This document shows, one piece after another, positions 1-7,057 of a DNA stretch of 35,376 nucleotides (positions are counted from its first letter, which is position 1; each line of letters starts with the position of its first letter). Where the stretch lies: NCBI RefSeq assembly GCF_017347085.1, contig NZ_JADPSA010000041.1:1-35376 (forward strand), given 5' to 3'. The notes beneath the pieces are model-generated. The model was not told the DNA's origin. It saw only the letters and a program-made list of their open reading frames with translations, and did no database searches. This stretch comes from Nesterenkonia sp. E16_10 (GTDB lineage: Bacteria > Actinomycetota > Actinomycetes > Actinomycetales > Micrococcaceae). The position numbers and the translations under genes are program-made.

Positions 1-504
1 GCCACCCCCGCCCCGGTCCACATCGATATCCTCGACGACCTCACCGACCAGCAGCGCACCGCCCGCACCACCGCCACCAGCATCGCCGGCACCCTCGGCG
101 ACGACACCATGCACGTCCAGCTCACCCGGCAGGCCGACACCACCACCACCGATGTGCTGCGCTACATCCGGGCAGCAGCACCCCGGCTCGACCCCGCCCA
201 GCACGCCGAGGTCCTCGCCACCACCGCAGCGAAGCTAGACCAGATGAAGACGGCCACCGCCCGCCACATGACCGAGGTGACAGAAGGTCAGCGGCTCAAG
301 ACCAGCTGCCCCTGGTGCGCCGGCGAGCAGCTCATGGTCCGCAGCATCGGAACAGAACAGAACCCGGAGGTGGTGATCCGGTGCGAGTCCGGGGTCTGCG
401 AACCAACACCGGACGACTGCGGCGCCTGGCACCACGGGCTGCCCTGCTGGCCGCTACACGAATGGGACTGGCTCGCCGGCATGATCAACTGGGCCAGCCG
501 ATGA
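1..504 (+). CDS. Hypothetical protein, 5'-truncated by the window edge, putative zinc ribbon
   Basis: The frame is open from the first base without a stop, so the true start lies upstream; an internal ATG at 109 is not needed. The visible 167 residues start with a Thr/Ala-rich, probably helical segment. A Cys-rich end follows, containing CPWC, then RCESGVC and DDC spaced like a zinc ribbon, and then a Trp/His-rich tail. The gene is 37 bp upstream of another Cys-containing small gene and reads in the direction of the packaging genes. It is therefore probably one of the last early-region phage genes. I do not recognise a family, and metal binding is inferred only from the Cys pairs. Confidence 0.6.
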   Translation, partial: ATPAPVHIDILDDLTDQQRTARTTATSIAGTLGDDTMHVQLTRQADTTTTDVLRYIRAAAPRLDPAQHAEVLATTAAKLDQMKTATARHMTEVTEGQRLKTSCPWCAGEQLMVRSIGTEQNPEVVIRCESGVCEPTPDDCGAWHHGLPCWPLHEWDWLAGMINWASR

Positions 505-541
505 CCCGCAGCACGACGGTCGGCGCGGATAGGCTGAACCC

Positions 542-898
542 ATGGCCCCCGCATTCCACGCCAGCCTTGAGCACTTCAACCTCGGCACCAACCCCGGGAG
601 TCCCAGCCGGCGCGACGTGGTACTGCCCGCCGAGCCCGGCCTCAGCCACGCCTGCCACGTCGGAGGCTTCTACGAACAAACCCTGCACCAGGCGCTCGAC
701 AAGCACCGCGCCCCGCAGTTCCTCGAGGAGCCCGGCGAGTACCGACGCGCAGCCTGCGGGAAGAAGGTCAAGGCGCTACTACCCATCGAGTTCAGCGACC
801 AGGACCCGGACGCCTGCCCGGCATGCGTGGCAGCCGTCGACGCCGACAAGTCCCGAGCGCAACACTCCAAGAACGACTGGCCCCCAGCCTGTGGATAA
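542..898 (+). CDS. Small hypothetical protein with Cys/His pairs
   Basis: This 118-residue frame follows the preceding gene closely and has no visible strong Shine-Dalgarno sequence, so its start is uncertain. It contains HACH near residue 38, then a cluster with AACGKKV and CPAC about 20 residues apart. The C-terminal cluster looks like a small zinc ribbon of the kind frequent in actinobacteriophage early regions. The protein ends in a Pro/Cys tail. Its place between another Cys-rich gene and a membrane protein gene suggests an accessory early gene. No function can be assigned. Confidence 0.5.
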   Translation: MAPAFHASLEHFNLGTNPGSPSRRDVVLPAEPGLSHACHVGGFYEQTLHQALDKHRAPQFLEEPGEYRRAACGKKVKALLPIEFSDQDPDACPACVAAVDADKSRAQHSKNDWPPACG

Positions 899-985
899 GT
901 TAAGCTATTGGGCAAGTACGCTGCACCCAAAAACGGTTTCTCGCTCACCTTCCAAGGTATTGGGTAGCCAACAGGAGCGAACCGG

Positions 986-1774
986 ATGGCATTAGACACG
1001 GGGTTCCCCGACGAATTTGGCGAGTCTTTTAGACGCCTCATCCAAAATATGATGCCAAGAATCCAACCGATGGTGAACTACGGCGAGCTGTTCGACTTCT
1101 CACTTGGGATCAAAGGAGTCGGATCCGAAACGGCCCGAATAATGTCGGACGCCGTCACCGCGGAAATGCGAGAGACCACCCGACTCCTTTCTGAGCAGAT
1201 CAGAGAGGCAACTAGGGTAGATCTCTCCGGATTGCACGAAATATCTCTTGCGCTCAACAGGAACATTCCTGACTTCGAGCGCCTTTGGTCCGATCCCGAG
1301 GTGGTTGCGAAGTCAAGAGACCTCGTGATTGGCATCTCCGAGACCTTCAGCGAAGAAGAACTCGAAGGATTCGCAGATTCCGAAAGCCCAGAGTCTCTCA
1401 ATGTCAGACAGAAGCTACAGAACGTCTTCTGGCGAGGACTGATACGGCGCGATGAGCTTTTGAGTTCTTACTCCCCCAAAGCCATCGAGGGACTCAAGGC
1501 GCTGTACATCGCCGCTTGCGTTGTCGCGATCCTCAAGACGATCGTCTCGGTACTGATCGTGACCGGCTACTCCCAGGAGATAGTGGCAATGGTCGAAAAG
1601 GTACTCGATAGGACAACCACCGCGGTCTTGCCAGCCCCAGCGTCGCCTGAACGCTTACCTCGATCCCTCAACAAGCCCTGCGATATATGTGAACAACCCG
1701 CCGGCCAGCCCTGCATCAAAGTCAATGGGCCCGATAAGGGCGCCGAAAGACCACCCCACGGGGGACAAGAATAA
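986..1774 (+). CDS. Membrane protein with C-terminal zinc-finger motif, unknown function
   Basis: 262 residues. An AGGAG about 10 bases upstream supports the ATG at 986. Residues 1-165 are soluble, charged and probably helical. Residues about 171-194 form one hydrophobic segment. The tail carries C232, C235, C243 and H258 in the pattern C-x2-C-x7-C-x14-H with PAG-x-PC. That short PAG/PC motif recurs at the C-termini of unrelated actinophage proteins and probably binds zinc. The gene is visibly more AT-rich than its neighbours and is followed by a strong hairpin, so it probably is an independent accessory gene. A role in phage exclusion is possible, but nothing in the sequence proves it. Confidence 0.7.
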   Translation: MALDTGFPDEFGESFRRLIQNMMPRIQPMVNYGELFDFSLGIKGVGSETARIMSDAVTAEMRETTRLLSEQIREATRVDLSGLHEISLALNRNIPDFERLWSDPEVVAKSRDLVIGISETFSEEELEGFADSESPESLNVRQKLQNVFWRGLIRRDELLSSYSPKAIEGLKALYIAACVVAILKTIVSVLIVTGYSQEIVAMVEKVLDRTTTAVLPAPASPERLPRSLNKPCDICEQPAGQPCIKVNGPDKGAERPPHGGQE

Positions 1775-1786
1775 CCCTCCCCACCA

Positions 1787-1831
1787 CGAGATCGGGCCCC
1801 TCCTAAGCACCACAGGAGGGGCCCGACCTCG
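1787..1831 (+). terminator. Strong GC hairpin after the 986-1774 gene
   Basis: An 18-bp stem with one mismatch (arms 1787-1804 and 1814-1831) closes a 9-base loop. There is no clear T-run after it, which is common for actinobacterial hairpin terminators. It separates the early-region genes from the HNH and packaging genes. Confidence 0.65.
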
Positions 1832-1912
1832 TTAACACGCCCGCCCCCACACCACCAGCAGGGCCCGGCCCCACTAGCAGCACCACCCCTCCCCCGGAAA
1901 AGGGCCCACCCC

Positions 1913-2254
1913 ATGCCATACGCAGCCCCCACCCGCTGCTACTGCGGAGCACGCGCCACCCACCAAGGCAGGTGCGAGACCCACCAGCGGAAACCCTGGG
2001 CCAATCCCAGCAGCAACACCAGCACGCTGACCAGATACCAGCGCCAACAGATCCACGACCAGCAGCTCGCACGCGAACCACAATGCCGCAGCTGCGGAGC
2101 AACAGAACACCTCGAAGCAGACCACATCGTCGAGATCGCCGACGGCGGAGCGCTCACCGATCCAGCAAACCTGCAGACACTCTGCACCGACTGCCACACC
2201 ATAAAGACCAGGCAGGCCCGGGCCAACCGGCGCCACACCCGGGGCCCTCAATGA
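1913..2254 (+). CDS. HNH endonuclease (packaging-associated)
   Basis: 113 residues. Two zinc knuckles, CRSC and CTDC, flank the core EADHIVEIADGG...NLQTLC. That is the beta-beta-alpha-metal HNH fold, with the DH pair holding the general-base His and a following Asn. An additional Cys pair lies near the N-terminus (CYC...C). In HK97-like phages a small HNH protein encoded just before the terminases helps the large terminase cut DNA at cos during packaging. That fits its place here, although an EcsC-like gene now lies between it and the terminase block. The start at 1913 is supported by a GGAAAAGGG stretch upstream. Confidence 0.9.
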   Translation: MPYAAPTRCYCGARATHQGRCETHQRKPWANPSSNTSTLTRYQRQQIHDQQLAREPQCRSCGATEHLEADHIVEIADGGALTDPANLQTLCTDCHTIKTRQARANRRHTRGPQ

Positions 2255-2385
2255 GCTGCCCCCGGGGAGGGGAGTTCGGATTTGTGAGTTCGGAGGTCAA
2301 AGCCGCGCCGCGGTAGTTTTCCGCGAGATATCTCAAAATGCGGGTACCCCCCTGCGCGCGGCCGCTCTCGGAGAGCCCCAGTTCG
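2255..2385. other. Candidate cos region (non-coding, between HNH and the next genes)
   Basis: 131 bases without a gene. They hold a purine-rich start, a repeated GAGTTCGGA-like word (2270-2280 and 2286-2297), an AT-rich patch with GATATCTC (2326-2333), and then GGGTACCCCCC. Cohesive-end sites of HNH-encoding siphoviruses usually lie at this place, next to the HNH and small terminase genes. The assignment rests on position and on this base composition pattern only; no overhang can be read from the sequence. Confidence 0.25.
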
Positions 2386-3168
2386 CTACTGAACGACGTC
2401 CGTAGCCAGGTCAGGCCTAAGACCGGGCTTAGTAATCTCCAGGCTGGCAAGGTGCTTCTGCAGCTTCTTCGTCATCGGCAGGAACGTCCCGAAGGTGAGT
2501 CCCCCTGATAGAACCGCACCTACTACTGGGATCGCTTTTGCTATACCGCTAGCGAAGATCTTCTTGGTCATAGAGACTCCAAGAATTGCGGCGACCTTCT
2601 TAACTATGGGGTAGAGCGCCCCCTGCGTAAGAGCCTTCTGTGGCAGTTTCTTGATCACTTGCGAAGCCATCATCGCGGAGACCTTCGATACCCCGCTCTG
2701 AGCCAGCTGAACTCCGACCATGACCCCGACGAACAGAGTCAGCACACCTTCCGTGGCCTCATCGATGTCTTCGTCGTCACCGGCAAACAGGTCCGGCCAG
2801 CTGTAGATGTAGGCCAGCTTCTGAGCGATGCGGAGCATGTGGCCTAAGTACTGTGCCAAATCTGTTGGCACGGTCCCGATCATCGCGATGCCGCCTGGGA
2901 CCCCCGCCAGCGCAGAGAGTCCCGTGACTTTGCCCGTTTCGTAACGAATAGAGGTATTCGCAACCTCGGTGATGATATCCGGCGCGATGCCGGCAGCTGC
3001 CGGACTTTCGGCTACTGCTCTATCGATCTGTTCCTCAGAGCAGTACCGCTTGAGCGCCTTTCGAAGGTACTCCGCACGGTTGATCCGCACGCCGGGTAGT
3101 TTCGCGGCCGCGTCCATGACCTGAGTGAACTTCGAACTGGAATCTTCGACTTCTTTTGCGCTCCCCAT
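2386..3168 (-). CDS. EcsC-family-like protein, accessory gene inside the packaging module
   Basis: 260 residues read against all neighbouring phage genes. The ATG at 3168 has an AGGA upstream. Residues about 83-126 have the Gly/Pro-rich GVPGGIAMIGTVPTDL stretch followed by an LRIAQKLAYIY helix. Residues about 210-240 have KAIPVVGAVLSGGLTF. Both are typical of the EcsC family (EcsC_C-like), proteins that are often membrane-associated and of unclear biochemistry. The hydrophobic stretches are short, so peripheral membrane attachment is more likely than a multipass fold. Base composition is less GC-rich than the flanking genes. Orientation, composition and isolation between HNH and methyltransferase suggest an accessory gene expressed in the lysogen. 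Function is unknown. Confidence 0.7.
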   Translation of the reverse strand: MGSAKEVEDSSSKFTQVMDAAAKLPGVRINRAEYLRKALKRYCSEEQIDRAVAESPAAAGIAPDIITEVANTSIRYETGKVTGLSALAGVPGGIAMIGTVPTDLAQYLGHMLRIAQKLAYIYSWPDLFAGDDEDIDEATEGVLTLFVGVMVGVQLAQSGVSKVSAMMASQVIKKLPQKALTQGALYPIVKKVAAILGVSMTKKIFASGIAKAIPVVGAVLSGGLTFGTFLPMTKKLQKHLASLEITKPGLRPDLATDVVQ

Positions 3169-3264
3169 GGGCCGATCCTATCGGCGGCCTCGGGTTCCAC
3201 CTATGTCAGCCACAAATCTCAGCATGATCGCACCTATGCCCGGATTCCGGGAAGGAGAATAGAC

Positions 3265-4584
3265 ATGACGGTCCCCAACATTCACAGCCCGATCGAGAAG
3301 CTCGCGGTCCCGACCGACGGGCTGGTCCACTATGGCCGGAATCCGCGCCGAGGTAACGTGCCAGCGATCGTCGAGAGCCTCCAGCACAACGGTCAGTACA
3401 AGCCGATCGTGGTCCGCGCCGGAACCAATGAAGTTCTCGCGGGAAACCATACGCTCAAGGCTGCCCGCGAGATGGGCTGGGACCAGATAGCCGCGACCTT
3501 CGTCAACGTAGACGACGATGAGGCGGCGCGGATCGTGCTGGTCGATAACCGGACCAACGACATCGCCGGCTATGACGACGGCGAGCTTGCCGAGCTGCTG
3601 GACTCGCTGCCGACCCTCGACGGGACCGGCTTCGACGCGGCCAGCGTGGAGGAGCTTGTCCACGGCACCGAGCAGGAGCCGGCCGAGGCACCCGACAGTG
3701 CCGATGAGCTGCCGAAGACGGCGCCGGCGATATCCCAGCTGGGCCAGGTGTATGAGCTTGGCGATCACCGGGTCATCTGCGGAGACGCTACCGACCCGGG
3801 CGTGCTGGCTTCGCTGCTGGGCGACGAGCGGCCCGACATGATGTGGACCGATCCGCCCTACGGGGTCGAGTACCAGGGCAAGACTGAGAAGGCCCTGCGG
3901 ATCCAGAACGACGGCGCCGACGACTTGGAGGCGCTGCTGCTGGATTCGTTCACCGCAGCGGTCGGAGTGCTGCGGCCCGGAGCGCCGGTCTACATCGCGC
4001 ATTCAGATACCCGCCGGGTGTCCTTCGAGACCGCGCTGCGCGAGGCCGGGTTCTTGATCCGGCAGAACTTGATCTGGGTGAAGAACACGATCGTGCTGGG
4101 CCATAGCGATTACCAGTACAAGCATGAGCCTGTGCTGGAGGCCGAGGCGCCACCAGAGCAGCAGGAGGAGCAGGCCGGCGAGGACGGCAAGACACACGGG
4201 CCGATCATGTACGGGTTCGCCCCGGGCGCCGAGGGCCGGCTCGGCCGCGGCGGTCCCCGCTGGTTCGGGACCAACAACCGCACGACGGTGTTCGAGGTGC
4301 CTAAGCCGCCGGCGAGCCGGGAGCACCCGACCATGAAGCCGGTGCGGCTGATCCTCGACATGATGGCCAACAGTGTCCGGCCGGGCAAGGCAGTACTTGA
4401 CCCGTTCGCCGGCAGCGGCTCCACCCTGATCGCGGCCCACTACCACGGTGCGAAGGCTCGGGTGGTGGAGCTTGATCCGCAGTACGTGGACGTGATCTGC
4501 GCCCGGTGGCAGAAGGAATCCGGCGAGCTTCCGCGGCTGCGCGGAGGCAGTGAGGTCGATTTCCTGACAACCGAGGAGGACTGA
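3265..4584 (+). CDS. ParB-like domain fused to DNA adenine/cytosine-N4 methyltransferase
   Basis: 439 residues, with an AAGGAG nine bases before the ATG. Residues about 10-100 form a ParB/sulfiredoxin-like N-terminal domain (YGRNPR, then LAGNHTLKAA). Residues about 160-420 form an amino-methyltransferase with the catalytic DPPY motif (196-199) before the SAM-binding DPFAGSGST motif (379-387), plus HPTMKPV (354-360). That order is the beta class, which methylates adenine N6 or cytosine N4. Such fusions are common next to phage terminases and are thought to modify phage DNA or protect it from host restriction. The stop overlaps the small terminase start (TGATG). The target sequence cannot be read from the protein. 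Confidence 0.93.
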   Translation: MTVPNIHSPIEKLAVPTDGLVHYGRNPRRGNVPAIVESLQHNGQYKPIVVRAGTNEVLAGNHTLKAAREMGWDQIAATFVNVDDDEAARIVLVDNRTNDIAGYDDGELAELLDSLPTLDGTGFDAASVEELVHGTEQEPAEAPDSADELPKTAPAISQLGQVYELGDHRVICGDATDPGVLASLLGDERPDMMWTDPPYGVEYQGKTEKALRIQNDGADDLEALLLDSFTAAVGVLRPGAPVYIAHSDTRRVSFETALREAGFLIRQNLIWVKNTIVLGHSDYQYKHEPVLEAEAPPEQQEEQAGEDGKTHGPIMYGFAPGAEGRLGRGGPRWFGTNNRTTVFEVPKPPASREHPTMKPVRLILDMMANSVRPGKAVLDPFAGSGSTLIAAHYHGAKARVVELDPQYVDVICARWQKESGELPRLRGGSEVDFLTTEED

Positions 4585-5078
4585 TGGGTGCAGTTGCAGC
4601 GTCGTCGAACCTCGGGCGGAAGTCCGCGCCGACACCGATCAGGGTTCTGAACGGCCGCGGCACCCGCAAAGACGGGCAGGAGACAGACTCGGGCGGGCGC
4701 CCGGTAGCAGCCGGGGTCCAGTTCACCCGCGATGCGCCGACCAAGCCTGCGGAGTTGTCCGAGGACGCGCACTGGCTCTGGGACAGGGTCGTGGACCAGA
4801 TGACCGAGATTGGTTTGCTCAAGCCGATCGACGCCGCCAGCTTGGAGGCGATGTGCGAGACCTTCGCACGGTGGCGCGAGGCGGTCCGGTTCCGCAGGGA
4901 GCACGCGCTGCTGGCGAAGAATTCGCAGGGCACCGTGGTGGCCCCGTGGATCGGTATCGAGGAGCGCGCTTCTAAGGAATTCCGGTCCTGGTGTGCGGAG
5001 TACGGGATCACCCCGGCCGCGGAGAAACACCTGCGGACCGAGTCAGGTGGCAACGATGACGACGGTAACCCGTTCTGA
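4584..5078 (+). CDS. terS: Terminase small subunit, P27 family
   Basis: 164 residues. The basic N-terminus (GRKSAP, NGRGTRKDG) is followed by the helical core typical of P27-type small terminases: PAELSEDAHWLWDRVVDQM, then LLKPIDAASLEAMCETFARWREA, then a C-terminal ASKEFRSWCAEYGITPAAE segment. It recognises the packaging start site and recruits the large subunit. The gene overlaps the methyltransferase stop by one base. It also overlaps the large terminase start by 23 bases, so the two subunits are probably translationally coupled. Confidence 0.93.
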   Translation: MGAVAASSNLGRKSAPTPIRVLNGRGTRKDGQETDSGGRPVAAGVQFTRDAPTKPAELSEDAHWLWDRVVDQMTEIGLLKPIDAASLEAMCETFARWREAVRFRREHALLAKNSQGTVVAPWIGIEERASKEFRSWCAEYGITPAAEKHLRTESGGNDDDGNPF

Positions 5079-6819
5079 GGAGGACACTGCGCAGGACACC
5101 GGTGAGGCTTTCGGGCTGCCGAGCCCGGCGAAGCTACGCCGGCTGAAGCTCAGCCGCGAGGTCGCCTGGTACATGGTGACCCGCGGCTATGAGCTGCCGA
5201 AGCATCCGCCATTGATCAAGACGGCCGAGGGCTCACAGGTCCCCGGCGCAGTGTTCGACCCCGACGCAGTAGACAAGGTGCTGCGCTCGTTCAGCTTCCT
5301 GCGGCATACGCAGGGTGCGCTGGCGGGCCAGCCGTTGAACCCGGACCCGTGGCAGATTGCCTACATCATTGCCCCGGTATTCGGATGGGTGCAGCTCAAC
5401 AGCGCCGGCGACTACGTGCGGGTCGTATCGACCCTTTACGTCGATGTGCCCCGTAAGAATGGCAAGTCCACGATCGCCGGCGGGCTGGCCCTGTACCTCA
5501 CCGGAGCCGACGGCGAGCAGGGCGCCCAGGTCGTCGCAGCAGCCTCGACTAAGGATCAAGCCGGGTTCGTTTTCGCACCGGTGAAGGGCCTAGCGGAGTC
5601 CGCGCCGGCATTGAAGGGCCGGTTCAGGTCGCTCACGGGCAAGATCATCCACCCGAAGTCCAACAGCTACTTCGGCGTGATCAGCTCGGCAGCCGACGCG
5701 CAGCACGGCGCGAACATTCACGGCGCGATCATCGATGAGCTGCACATCCACAAGACACCAGACCTGGTGGAGACGCTCGAGACCGGCACGGGCTCGCGCA
5801 CGCAGCCGCTGGTCTGCTTCATCACGACGGCGGACTCGGGCAAGCCAAACACGATCTACTCCCGGAAACGCCGCTATGTGGAGCAGCTATCCAAGGGCGT
5901 GTTCAAGGATCCGTCCTGGTACGGGGTCGTGTTCGCGCTACCCGACACGGCGGACCCTTTGAAGCCGTCGAACTGGGCGAAAGCTAACCCCGGCTACCCG
6001 ATCAGCCCGACGCATGACGCGCTCGAAAAGGCAGCTCGGGCGGCGCGGAACAGCCCCGCGGAGCTGGCCGCATTCAAGCGGCTGCACTGCGGGATGCGCA
6101 CCCGGCAGACCACGGCGTTCCTCGACCTGAAGGCGTGGGACCGCAACGCCGGCCCGAAGGTCACCGAGACAGACCTCGCGGGCGCGCCGGCGTTCGGCGG
6201 GCTCGACCTCGGCAGCGTTTCGGACCTGACCGCGCTGGCCTGGTTGTTCCCAGATCAGGAGGCCGGCGGCTATGACCTCCGGTTCAGATTCTGGACCCCG
6301 GAGGACAACCTCGACGCGCTGGACAAGCGCACCGCGGGTGCCGCTTCCAAGCTATGGGTTCCGCAGGGCTGGCTCAGCCTCACCCCCGGCAACGTCACCG
6401 ACTACGACTTCATCAAGGCTCAGGTCCTAGAGGACTGCGAGACCTTCGACGTTCAGAGCATCGGCATCGACCGATGGAACGCGACGCAGCTCTCGAACGA
6501 CCTACTGGCCGAGGACGTGGAGCTGGTGAAGGTCGGGCAGGGCTACATCACGATGTCGCCGGCGATGAAGGAGCTGCAGCGGCTGGTGCTCAAGGGCACC
6601 AGGAAAGCCCCGACGCTTCGGCACGCCGGCAACCCGGTGGCCCGGTGGATGGTCGACAACCTCGCGGTGGCGACGGACACGGCCGGGAATGTGAAGCCGG
6701 ATAAGGCCCACTCGGGCGACAAGATCGACGGCATTTCAGCGCTTGCCAACGCCATGTCGGAGGCGCTGAACACCGACCGAGAGAACACCAGCGACGTCGA
6801 AGAGATCAGCGTCGCGTGA
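5056..6819 (+). CDS. terL: Terminase large subunit (packaging ATPase and nuclease)
   Basis: 587 residues from the ATG at 5056, chosen because AGGTGG lies upstream and because earlier in-frame codons run through the small terminase gene in a shadow frame. The ATPase domain has a Walker A variant VPRKNGKST (about 131-139) and Walker B with catalytic Glu, GAIIDELH (about 223-230), followed by a TTAD coupling motif. The C-terminal RNase H-like nuclease has GGLDLGSVSDL (Asp384), GIDRW and a final KIDGISALANA. Length and motifs fit HK97-type TerL. It pumps DNA through the portal encoded just downstream. Confidence 0.96.
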   Translation: MTTVTRSEEDTAQDTGEAFGLPSPAKLRRLKLSREVAWYMVTRGYELPKHPPLIKTAEGSQVPGAVFDPDAVDKVLRSFSFLRHTQGALAGQPLNPDPWQIAYIIAPVFGWVQLNSAGDYVRVVSTLYVDVPRKNGKSTIAGGLALYLTGADGEQGAQVVAAASTKDQAGFVFAPVKGLAESAPALKGRFRSLTGKIIHPKSNSYFGVISSAADAQHGANIHGAIIDELHIHKTPDLVETLETGTGSRTQPLVCFITTADSGKPNTIYSRKRRYVEQLSKGVFKDPSWYGVVFALPDTADPLKPSNWAKANPGYPISPTHDALEKAARAARNSPAELAAFKRLHCGMRTRQTTAFLDLKAWDRNAGPKVTETDLAGAPAFGGLDLGSVSDLTALAWLFPDQEAGGYDLRFRFWTPEDNLDALDKRTAGAASKLWVPQGWLSLTPGNVTDYDFIKAQVLEDCETFDVQSIGIDRWNATQLSNDLLAEDVELVKVGQGYITMSPAMKELQRLVLKGTRKAPTLRHAGNPVARWMVDNLAVATDTAGNVKPDKAHSGDKIDGISALANAMSEALNTDRENTSDVEEISVA

Positions 6820-6850
6820 ACCCCTAGACAGAGAAACGGAGGTCCCCGCC

Positions 6851-7057
6851 ATGTGGCTTAGGACAGGAACCAAGGTGTCCGTCGCGCTAAGCGATGGAAC
6901 GGTGTTCAACGCCACCGCCCTATTCAGCTGGGCCTTCTGGCGGGGACTTCGGCTGACGGAGGTCACCGCCAACGGCCCGCACGGGGAGGTCGAGGCAGCC
7001 GGGGAGATGCGTATCCCGCGGCACGCTGTGAACTACGTGCAGGTGATCGGGCGATGA
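6851..7057 (+). CDS. Small protein preceding the portal, unknown function
   Basis: 68 residues, with a strong GGAGG eight bases before the ATG. Its stop overlaps the portal start (ATGA), so the two genes are coupled. The sequence is mostly beta-prone with a Trp-rich middle (SWAFWRGLRL) and reads like one small compact domain. Similar-sized genes between TerL and portal are frequent in actinobacteriophages and usually remain unnamed. It may be a small head or packaging accessory protein, but this is only position-based. Confidence 0.7.
   Translation: MWLRTGTKVSVALSDGTVFNATALFSWAFWRGLRLTEVTANGPHGEVEAAGEMRIPRHAVNYVQVIGR

Noticed and set aside
3178-4002. Long minus-strand open frame over the ParB-methyltransferase gene
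   Set aside because: It is antisense to a gene with clear motifs, has no ribosome binding site, and its sequence is low-complexity with Gly/Arg/Leu bias typical of GC-rich shadow frames.
4810-5055. N-terminal extension of the large terminase
   Set aside because: The extension overlaps the small terminase gene out of frame and is Arg/Ser-rich; the ATG at 5056 has a ribosome binding site.
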